Assembly: GCA_017506865.1 (NCBI GenBank)
Contig: JAFCMP010000079.1
Location: 1,240,001 to 1,304,000 of the forward strand
Reading direction: 5' to 3'
From: Tribonema minus
Taxonomy: Eukaryota; Sar; Xanthophyceae; Tribonematales; Tribonemataceae
DNA: 64,000 bases
The notes under the pieces were generated by a model, which worked only from the letters and a program-made list of their open reading frames with translations, made no database searches and was not told the DNA's origin. The position numbers and the translations under genes were made by a program. Each line of letters opens with the position of its first letter. Within the stretch, counting starts at the first letter, position 1. Positions 42,201-50,895 of this stretch are shown piece after piece.

Positions 42201-44144
42201 CCCTATCAAAGTGCCATGTGCACGTTGTTGTACACGAAACTGATGATTACTGATGGGCGCTGATGTCGTGTGAGTGGTGTCATTACTGCGCACTCTGCGC
42301 GATAAATTCCCGCGGAACCCAGCTCGTGCAGGTGGCAACGTCACTATTGAATGTGCCTACTGGCATTCTCCGCATCTACAGCAGCTGAGCGTTGTCACAT
42401 GGCCCTCTAGAGGGCACCCACTCCCCCCACCGCTGCGCAGAATGCACTCAAGCCCATGAAATACTACTTCACGGCTCCCCCGCCCGTGTCCAAACCCCCC
42501 TTACTCCAGCCGGCGGTTGTTATCCTGACCAACACACATCAATCCCTTGCTCACCTACCTTCTCCATGCGCACTGCTGCTTGCGGGGCAAGGCGCTGGGT
42601 CTGAGAGATACACGAGCGTCGGAGTCGCGCTGCGCGCTCGTTGCTGAGCACTGCACTCAAGCTCCTAGCCGTCGACATTGATCCCTCATCCAGTGTTATT
42701 GTAAATCTGCGCTACAAAAGCACTGCAGCAGGACTCAACATATATCATATCATGATGGAAATGAATCAAAAGATCATAGAGCCTTAGGTGACAAGGTGTG
42801 GTCAGCCGGCAAATTGAACGCCTTCCACCAATGACTGTCGTCGCCGCAGCAGCAGCGTCGTCGCCGCAGCAGCAGCGTCGTCGCCGCAGCAGCAGCGTCG
42901 TCGCCGCTGCTGCGGCGATTGGCCACGCGTCAAACAATGCCACCACATATACGTGTATGGGGTGTGGGGGTTCCACACATGCCGCTGACGCTGATCCCTC
43001 GAGCTGCGCAGGCGGCAAGGCGATCGTGCGCGACGTGCGCGGGCCGGGCCTCATGGTGTAATCTCGCACATCAAGATCATAAATCCTTTCAACCCGTGTG
43101 AGTTTATTAGTCTAACCTGACGCCGACGCCACTCGCGCTGCGCAGGCGGCAAGGCGATCGTACGCGACGTGCGCGGGCCGGGCCTCATGGTGGGCCTCGA
43201 GCTCACCGCAGCGCCCGGCTCCGGCGCTGCCACACGGCTCAGCAAGGCGTGCCTCAAGCGCGGCATGATACTGCTCACCACCAGCACGTTCGAAACGGTA
43301 CGGCATGTGGACCAGTGCACGACAGATGCATTCCGCGCATACACTGCTCGCGCATACACTGCTTGTTGCTGAGGCGTGGGAGAAGCTACGCCGCGTGGTG
43401 GCCGCTCAACCTTATAAAGCAAAACCAAGCCGCTTAACATATTTATCAATATCATTGCAGAGGGTGAGGCAGCATTCGCCCTACTGTACTTGAGGTGTGT
43501 GTACCTTTTAGCCACAGCATACCATTATGGGCCTCATTGCATACATGTGATCAGCGCCCCAGCCCCCCCCCCTGCTTCATGAACCAGGAAGCTTGATTCA
43601 GTCAATGGCGGCCTCTGGCATTCCCGCGTTGAGAATGCTCAAAGCTCAGCAATTTTCTGGTCATATATGGTGAAGCCAAATGTGAACTGGTGTAGCTGCC
43701 ACGCAGCCGCAGTCATAATTTGTCATGCGCGTTCTAAGCAGGCGTGTTGTTGGAGTTGAGTTTGAATGTGTCAGCGCTCCACCACAGATGGCGCGGCCTG
43801 TGTTTGTCGTGTTGCCCCTCACCAGAGCTGTGCCAACCGCCTACTGTTTCAGCGTACGGCAGCTGCAGTACCACGCTCACGTTGTGGCGTGGCACTGACA
43901 TGTGCGCCGCGTTGGCAAGCTCAGGGTTAGGGTTAGGGGCAGGGTTAGCGTCACACAGGACTGCGCCGTGCTCTGCACACAGGGCTGAGCCATGCTCTGC
44001 ATTCCCTGACGCGAGCCGCTGCCGCCGCCGTTGCTGCGCGCGCAGGTGCGCTTCATCCCGGCGCTCAACATATCTGCCAAGGAGATGGACGAGGGCCTGG
44101 GAATCTTCTCCGATGCCATGCACGAGGTGTTTGGCTCCTCCTAG
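33201..44144 (+). CDS. Class-III PLP aminotransferase, 4-aminobutyrate transaminase type (eleven exons)
   Basis: Exons 33201-33237, 34103-34281, 36458-36601, 37410-37528, 38344-38409, 39025-39115, 39625-39922, 41333-41382, 41782-41872, 43146-43297 and 44046-44144 join in phase to 441 residues. The first intron has a GCAAGT donor (GC-AG). Motifs in order: LTPGIGRLVDM, FLDFATGIGV, GHCHPKVVKAI, FFWNSGAEAVEAAVKLAR, FRGGYHGRTMGTMAMTTSK (PLP-phosphate and ring contacts), MVIEPVQGEGGY, LLVADEVQSGVARTG (Asp to pyridine N), VFAKGIASGMPLSG with the Schiff-base Lys, and RGPGLMVGLEL near the C-terminus. It would convert 4-aminobutyrate (or a related omega-amino acid or ornithine derivative) and a keto acid to the semialdehyde and amino acid; substrate and location are not fixed by sequence. 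Introns are up to 2.2 kb and repeat-laden. Confidence 0.92.
34333..34408. repeat. Two-copy tandem repeat just inside an aminotransferase intron
   Basis: CACTGGCAATTG(A/G)CAA followed by (C)TCTAGGGTCAGCA occurs twice, about 38 bp apart, 50 bp downstream of the donor at 34282. A related TGGCAATTGCCACCTGACAA lies at 16552. Confidence 0.75.
36813..37301. repeat. Large imperfect inverted repeat in aminotransferase intron 3
   Basis: A 44-bp perfect inverted repeat (36813-36856 and 37258-37301, starting CAGGCCATCCCCACTGGCTG) forms the base of longer, diverged arms made of GCA/GCC/GCG-rich sequence, with the centre near 37057. The arms include CATGATCACGGCC and triplet runs that could encode Gln/Ala tracts on the minus strand. 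The RNA could form a long hairpin. Confidence 0.8.
39498..39528 (+). repeat. Partial decoy copy of the start of an aminotransferase exon
   Basis: GCGCCATGGTGGCGAAGCCG at 39498, continuing TGCAGG, resembles the start of the exon at 39625 (GCGGCCATGGTCATCGAGCC, then CGTGCAGG), about 126 bp upstream of it. It is preceded by a C-run like the true acceptor tract. Confidence 0.5.
40047..40700 (+). repeat. Array of decoy copies of an aminotransferase exon end and donor
   Basis: The true exon end CAGGGAGCATGGGCGGCACG...GCGG|GTGAGCGCTGAT (39895-39935) recurs as GCCGGCAGCATGGGCGGCACG (40065) continued after an inserted element by GCGGGTGAGCGCTGAT (40424), as ATGGGCGGCATGTACGCAGG then TGAGCGCTGAT (about 40519-40550), and partially as GCCGGCAGCGTGGGCGGCAT (40682). 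At least two copies keep the GTGAGC donor, and G-rich sequence after the donor is repeated as well. Confidence 0.82.
40088..40419. mobile_element. Non-autonomous terminal-inverted-repeat element (MITE-like)
   Basis: The 27-bp perfect inverted repeat GTAGGAAACGGATTATAATA plus C7 lies at 40089-40115 and, inverted, at 40392-40418. GTAC flanks both sides (40084-40087 and 40420-40423), interpreted as a 4-bp target duplication. Total about 332 bp with no coding capacity. Inside are three copies of a TTGTATA(A/G)-ACCCCCCC motif. It split a decoy copy of the preceding exon end. Superfamily unknown. Confidence 0.85.
41678..41727. repeat. Short hairpin-forming inverted repeat
   Basis: TTGACAATGAGGGTATC and GGATACCCTCATGTCAA can pair over about 16 bp with one bulge and a G-rich 16-nt loop, within an aminotransferase intron. 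Confidence 0.65.
42837..42912. repeat. 20-bp minisatellite, three exact units
   Basis: TCGCCGCAGCAGCAGCGTCG is repeated exactly three times from 42841 to 42900 and followed by a fourth partial unit, in the intron before the decoy acceptor at 43004. Confidence 0.92.
43004..43058 (+). repeat. Decoy copy of an aminotransferase acceptor and exon start
   Basis: CTGCGCAG and the next 48 bases of the exon at 43146 recur here 135 bp upstream with one mismatch (GATCGTGCG against GATCGTACG). Translation from the decoy would give the same GGKAIVRDVRGPGLMV, then a stop (TAA at 43059-43061). Some similarity extends upstream of the acceptor. Confidence 0.88.
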
Positions 44145-46046
44145 AAAGCTCCCAGGAATGCCAGCTGGCACGCACGTCTGCGCAACACGTGGGCGCTGCC
44201 GCCGGCAGCTGCGCCATAACGACATTGAATATCCCTCTGCTCTTGTTGCTCCAACACCCGCGAAAGCGTGCCTGGGCAACAATGAAGCGGCACTAGAGCG
44301 GTTCCGACTACAGTTTTGACTCACCTCAGCCCTGCATGGCCCCGATGTGAATGATACTACTGTCTATACAGGAAAGTGTCGCTACGAGTCTGCAGTGTGT
44401 TACTGCTGGATTGGCAGTACCGTGTTCAATGGATTGTGCGTTGTCGGCTTGCGCTGTCGAACCGGCTGTAATGAGCACGCCTGACACAGAAACAGGCCCA
44501 GAGTGATGGGAGTGTTCTTTCAACTCGTGTTGGCACATTTGAAAGAGATCCAGCTTTTGTAGCCAAGCGTGTTGGACTATACCATACGTATGGTATAGTC
44601 CACGTGTCTTTGACGTGGATGTTTGACAGGCTCAGAGTGATAGGATCGTGCTCTCATCTCTCTGCGAAAGTTCTGCGCGCCTGCAAGGCTCAAAATGCTC
44701 TAAGCAAGAGCTCACGACAAAAACGCTACGTGCTCTTCTGCAATGCCATAATCATTGTGAATGTATCATGTCACTAAAAGGGGGGGGCAATGTCATCATG
44801 CGCATGTGCAGCACTGCTCAGCAAGCTCAGTGCTCAGTTGTGACGGGTGACGCTTGGCACGCAGACTGAGTGCGAGCGATGGCATACTCTTAGTTGAACG
44901 TTTTGACAAGTCAGTCAAGCCCCCAGAGGCTATGTGTGACTTGAAAGACGAACGTCATAGGTGCACGTCAGCATGCGGTTGCCTGCACAACACAGCAGCG
45001 GCAGCGGCACAAGCAAGCAGAACATGATGCACATTCTACAGAGGCCATGAACGTCATGCATTGTGCACAGAGGGTCCCAGCACATATTTTGAAGCAAGCA
45101 TACGTCTACGGCTTTTGCAGCTGCGAGGCTCAGCCACCAGCTGCAGCTGAGCCTGCACAAAGCAGCAATTTCTCGAAAGTGCATGTGTATTGCATGTGTA
45201 CCGTCTCTGTACCTATCTAGTCAAATGGATGCTGACACTCCATTCAGGCATGTACTACAGTACTAGTGGCAAGTGGAGCTTGCCGAGAGGCAGCACAGCG
45301 ACATGCCTAACGCTGCGAGGCACTCGCAAGCGCCCCATTCCGCAAACCGCCCCCCGCACATGCGCAACTATCCACCGCGACCGCATCTTAGGCGCATTGA
45401 GCTACCTCAGCAGCGCGTGTCAGCATGCAGAGCCGCGCCCCGTATGCTCGAAACCACATGAACAAACTACCATGAAGCACGGCTATCTGCCGCGCGACCC
45501 GCGCACTTGCGCGCGGTGGCAGCGAGCAACGCAAGCGACCGCTCGCCGCGCACTCGCTATTGCCACAGCGCAATGACCCCCCGCGCAGCCTCCGCTTTCA
45601 GCTCTGCCATGCACGTCGACCCCTGATGGCTACACGAAAAACACAAACCGCAAGCAAGCTGCACTCCTGCCTGCGCTCCTCCGACCGCACGAGACGCGCC
45701 GCGCGCAGCGCAGAGCCCCCTGCCAGAGCCTAGTACCGCTCCGCATGCATTGAAGTTGCGCGCTGAAGACTTGATGTTGCAGCAGCGCTCGCATGGTTGT
45801 TGGCGCGTGCATATGCCCCTGCCCGTGCCGTCAGCAAGATGTGTGACAGAGCCCCAATGTTGCGCGGTAGCAGCGCCAACACCAGAAGCAGCCGCATCTG
45901 CCATGTACCCCCTCTTCCCCCCCCCCTCTCCCCCGCACTCCCCTCGCCATCCCCCCTTCATCGCGCCCCCACCCCCTCCGCCGTCACTGCTTACCTGCTC
46001 TTTAGACTTTCTGGTCCAGGAGAAGCCTCCGATGACGTACCTAGCT
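44145..46046. other. Intergenic region with a perfect 30-bp palindrome
   Basis: No supported gene. TGGACTATACCATAC followed by its exact reverse complement occupies 44573-44602. On the minus strand 46047-45990 could hold a short further exon of the neighbouring repeat protein. A C-rich tract lies at about 45907-45985. Confidence 0.5.
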
Positions 46047-48773
46047 CTACGCGGCGCGCTCACCGCCAACAACAGGCGCCGCTGTAGGCATTGCGGTAGG
46101 GCTCAAGGTTGGCGCCGAGGATGGAGCGATGGAAGGCGCGGCGGAAGGCTCATTTGCCCATGCCGCCCGATTGTGCGCTGAACTCATCTTTCGGCCGATC
46201 TGCATAGTTGGGCTGGTGGTAGGGCTTGCCGTGGAGCTGGGCGCAGAGGAGGGAGCGGCGGAAGGGGCGGCGGAAGGGGCGGCGGAAGGCGCGGCAGAAG
46301 GTTCGGTCGCCCATGCAGTGCGACCGTGCGCTGCACTCAGCTTGCGGCCGATCTGCGCAGTCGGCATGGAAGTAGGGCTTGAGGTAGGGCTTGAAGTTGG
46401 AACGGACGAAGGAGCGGCAGAAGGCGCGGCACTCGGCTCAGTCGCCCACGCGCCCCTGTGCGCTGAATCCAGCTGGCGGCCAGCGGATGGACTGGAAGTA
46501 AGGCTTGAGGGAGGGCTTGCGCTAGGGCTTGCGGTTGGACCAGATGAAGGCGCGGCGGAAGGTGCGGCAGAAGGCTCGGTCGCCCATGCCGCCCGGTACT
46601 GCGCTGAACTCAACTTGCGGGCGATCGGCGCGGTTGGGCTGATGGTAGGGCTTCCGGTAAAGCTAGGCGCAGTTGAGGGAGCGGCGGAAGGGGCGGCAGA
46701 AGGCGCGGCAGAAGGTTCGGTCGCCCATGCAGCGCGGTCGTATGCTGCGCTCATCTTACGGCCAATCTGCGCAGTCGGCATGGACGTGGGGCTTGAGGTA
46801 GGGCTCATGCTAGGGCTTGAAGTTGGCGCGACCGAAGGCGCGGCGGAAGGCTCAGTCGCCCATGCCGCGCGATCGTACGCTGCGCTCATCTTGCGGCCTG
46901 TCGGCGCAGTCGGCATGGAAGTGGGGCTTGAAGTAGGGCTGGTGCTTGGTGACGCGGTCGGAGCGGTGCTCGGCGCTGTAGTAATCTGCCGCGTTTAAAC
47001 ATGAAATTGGCGGCAGCAAGCAAACATCAGTTGAAGTTTGGTACCAGCCTAAAAGGCATGTGCGTTGAAGCATCAGCCGAGAGGATATTGTTTGCACCGG
47101 CGAGCAGACGCTGTCTGACCGGTCATCTAAAAAGAACGCTTCACACTTGGTTGCGAAAGTTCAACTCTGAATCCAGAGCGTGCATGCTCCATGTTGCTGC
47201 CTGGCGGTGCTGGCCGCAATTGCGTAGGGTGGTGTCGATGATGATCATATGGCAGCAGCGGACAGACATCAAGATTCACGTCCCAGTCATCAGCGAGTCT
47301 TATGCAACACTGACAACTCATGCGTGTACCCCAGTCTGGCCTCAAGCATATCCCTGACAATGCGGCCCGTGCAGCCGCTGTGTGGCCTCTTCATGTAGTT
47401 TGGCGTGGAGTGAGTGCATGATTGTCACGCCTCTTACAACTATCTGAGTCCTTTGTGTAGATATGTAGCTGTACCATAGTAGTGAGTGCTCCCAGCAGGG
47501 AAAGCGCGCACAAGCTCAGGGTGAGCATTGGGGTTGACAACACGCGCTTTACGGTTGCGCTGCTGCCGCCGCCCAGAACCCTCACTTCACCGTGCTCAGC
47601 GAAGACACCACCGCAACGTACCTGACATGCTTGCTACAACAGATCATGCACATCTCGGCGTCAACCATCACCACGTTTGAAACAGGGGGCTCACCAGCCA
47701 CGCCTGGCGGCCGCCGCCAACGCCGCCGCCGCTGGCACCGCCGCTGTACAGATGACGGCCGCCGCCGCCGTCCGCGCTTGTGAGCGCGCGGGTGGGGGGG
47801 GTGGGGGCGGTGGCGGCGGCGGGGCTGGTGGGGGCCCCCGTGGGGGCTGGCGACAGGGGGTTGAGGATCTTCTGGGGGCATTTGAGGCCCGCTTCTTCGG
47901 CGTATGTGTCGAAACTTTGCACGCGCAGGGAAGTGCAGAGGTGCAACGCGGCAGAGGTCAGTGGTGTGCCTGATGCTCACGTTACAGTGCGTCAGGTCAC
48001 ATTGATGTCTGGGAGTTATGGTCGAGGGATGATGGATTGACACGATTTCGCGTAACCCTAACCCTAACCATAACCATAACCTTAACCCTACTCCTACCGC
48101 CTAACCCCAACCTTAAGGCATGTTATGTAGCGTGATCACACACACGGCGGCGGTTACATGATAGCATTTCAGGGGGGATGCACGTGCGGTCAGGGTCGGC
48201 CTGAACTGTGTCGTCAGTTGTGCATGGCTGCTGCAATTAAGAGGGGGCGCAGCAGCGCCTCATTGGGGTAACAATCACCACGGTGCTGATACACTTTGCA
48301 TTGCGCTACTTCAAAGGGTTTGTCAGGGCCAGAATGAGGCCGAAATATGACTCAGCTGTTGGCGTCGAGTCGCCAACTCGCAGTCAGCATTTGAAATTTC
48401 AGCTACACCAAGTGATGTGCGGGGTGCAGTGCGTGCGGTCGCGTGCGCACGTCCGCAACACCTACGTGCCAGCTCCAGACGTGAATCCATTAAAGATTGG
48501 CGGGTACGCATCCACACACCCACGCGCACGCGTTGTCGCTCACCGGCAGTAGATGAGGTCCGACAGTTTCGTGCCGCCGAACAGGAACTTGCACTTGGCC
48601 GGCTGCGGGAAGGACACGGCGGCGAGCCACTTCTGCAGGTCCACGCACGCGGTGACATCGGCGGGCCGCGGCGGTATCGTGCCGCTCTGCACGCACGCGC
48701 TGCACGTGGGGTCCGCCTCACACGCCGCCGTCTGCTGGAGGCACACGGGCCCGGGGGTGGCGGCGGCGCGGCG
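46047..48773 (-). CDS. Cys-rich protein with PSAAPS repeats, paralogue 1 (partial N-terminus)
   Basis: Supported exons on the minus strand: 48773-48544, 47914-47695 and 46985-46047, joining in phase to 462 residues. The first exon has a Cys-rich module (VCLQQTAACEADPTCSACVQ ... DLQKWLAAVSFP ... LIYCR). The second starts FDTYAEEAGLKCPQ and turns Pro/Thr/Ala- then Gly-rich. The third has six repeats of about 45 residues built on GRK(M/L)SxA...WATEPSAAPSAAPS with SPT spacers. Such Pro/Ser/Thr arrays suit a secreted or cell-surface, probably glycosylated protein. Upstream exons with a signal peptide were not found. A donor-like GGCG|GTGAGC near the end leaves the true C-terminus uncertain. It shares exon structure with the gene at 50896-53686. 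Confidence 0.62.
48048..48115. repeat. Interstitial telomere-like repeat
   Basis: Degenerate CCCTAA units (CGTAACCCTAACCCTAACCA, CATAACCTTAACCCTACTCC) lie in the first identified intron of the Cys-rich gene. Similar short TTAGGG patches occur at 36607-36650, 41060-41075 and 43923-43937. Confidence 0.8.
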
Positions 48774-50895
48774 CTGCGTGCGGCAGAGAGCGGCGGGTTT
48801 GCCGTTAGGCCACGCACGTCATATAAGTAGGGTTTGAGCTTGAGGTTACGTGTGCGCAGCAGGAGCTGCGCGCGTGCAGAGTCAGCTTGGCGAGCGGCAG
48901 TGCGATGGGGGCACGCGCGTGCCGCGCAAGTCGCCGCGCGCGTGCAGGGTCATGAGGTCACTCTTGGGTTTGCCAAGACGTTTCTGGAATGATACATGGT
49001 GCGCTCTACCTTCACGCACGTCATACTTCAAGTGACGCTCCCGGCCCCGTCAGGCGTCGCATTGTCTGCGCGGAGCTGTCGCCCTCGTACAGCACAGACC
49101 GCATTAAGTGGCGGGGTGACACTGGTCTCATGAAGTTGACCAATGGGGGGGGGCGGTACAGCAGCGCCCTGCTAGCGCGCTGCCATTCAGCTCTTCATCA
49201 TGGATAAATTCATGAAATTCATTCATTACGGCACACAGGTCTCCACGCGTGCGCCGTCGCAAGTGCACGTGAAGCGGAGCTTCTTGCTGCCTGGCATTCC
49301 ACATGGAGTAGAGTGCAGCAGTTTTCTACGGTGCGCGCTTGCAGAAGGGAGGACGGCTAGCGCAAGAACTGTGACGGCAAGCTGCACCGTCAGGGCTGGC
49401 TTTTATGCACCTTTGGCCCTTGACATGAATGAAGTGACTGGGTGCAGTGCAGTACTTGGAGCCCCCTTGACAGTGCAGAACTGTTCCACTGCGGGAGCTG
49501 ACAATGCGGGGAGACAGCTGAGCCGAACGTGTTATAACCCTTACAGCGCCTGGAGCTGGCATGCAGCCGCGATGCTGTATCGCTCGTACGTCACCGCAAG
49601 CAGTCGAAGGCATTAGTGCTGAGACAGACGGTGACTTCGCCAGGCTGTTGCGATCTTTGAACGCCCTGCGATCACTCAGAATTAGCAGCTGTGGCCCCAA
49701 CCGCTGTGGACTTGTCTTGACATATCGATTTCACATGGCGTACAACACAGATTACTACGTTGAGACGCTAACATGCCCTAATGGATCTTTCGCACCTGCT
49801 CATAGCTCGGGAAGGTTGCAACCGAACACCAATGCACCAGGAGCAGCAGCGCCGCCAGCCTGCGACATGACTTGATCATAGTGCCGCTAGCACCAATCTT
49901 CCACGCAGATGCAGGTAGCTTCTATGGGGCGGCGGGCACGTGGGGCACGGTGTACAGTGCTGTCGCTGAGGGAGGCTCACGCCGCATCAGAGGTGACGCT
50001 CCCAAAGGATTTGACCGGCCAAAATCTGTTCAAGTTCCCCAAATTCAAGTTCAACCCAACAGGAGTTGAAAAGCACGGCGCGCGGGGGTTGGTCACAACA
50101 TACCAATGACCTACGTTTGTGCACAGCACATGAGACACCAGACACAATTGCAAAGACCTAGTAGTGCAAACTGTCAATGTGCTTACAACAGCACAACATG
50201 CAAGGAAGGGCACTGCCAGCGCGTGTTTTGCAACTACAATGAGGGGGCAACTACATGCGTGAAGCAGCAAGCAGGATCCGCCTGCTTTGTACAGGAAGCT
50301 GTGCTTGCACCGCGCAGCACCCCTCAGCCACAGATGACAGACCAGCCCAGCAAAAACGTGGACCACAAATGGCATGCACAGGTCACCTGAACAGTGTGCG
50401 GATGAGGGCAGACGGAGCTCAGACAACAACATGCAAGCTCAAGGCGTGTGTGTGTCTCACATGAACATAAGCAGGCAAATCCGACCGCTGCATCTCTCAC
50501 AACACCATTGTTGTGTAAATGTATACACCGTAATGTGCTGCAAGCTTTGCCATTGCCGCAGAATCAAAGGAGCGAGATGGCGACCATTGCTGCCAGAGCC
50601 GAGGCGACTGCCTGCCCTGCGCACTAACTGATGAAGCATCATATGCATACTCTGACCATAGTTCTTCACATCTGAAATACCCCCCCCCCCCCCCCCCCCT
50701 TCCTCCTCACCACCACTTTAACCCCCGACGGACTCGCTCGCACTCGATCAGCAATCTCAACGCCGCAAAGTGCGCAATGACCCCCACCCCCTGTCCTAGC
50801 GCCTCGGTCAGCGTGAGATTGCGATCAGGCAGCACACCACAGCCCCCCCCCCCCCCCCCCTGCCTGTTCAACGGGCGCTGAGCGCTGCTGCGCTC
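48774..50895. other. Region between the two Cys-rich paralogues
   Basis: It should hold the 5' exons and promoter of the gene at 46047-48773, but no exon could be recognised. Long C-runs lie at about 50679-50699 and 50847-50861. TTCAAGTTCCCCAAATTCAA followed by GTTCAACCC lies at 50028-50056. Confidence 0.45.

Noticed and set aside
42837..42912. Possible CRISPR-like regular repeat
   Set aside because: The 20-bp units are directly adjacent without spacers in a eukaryotic intron; it is a minisatellite.
46129..46998. Plus-strand 289-codon repeat protein (EGAAEGSVAHA...)
   Set aside because: It mirrors the PSAAPS repeat exon exactly. The minus strand joins in phase to the Cys-rich exons and its paralogue, so the plus frame is a shadow.
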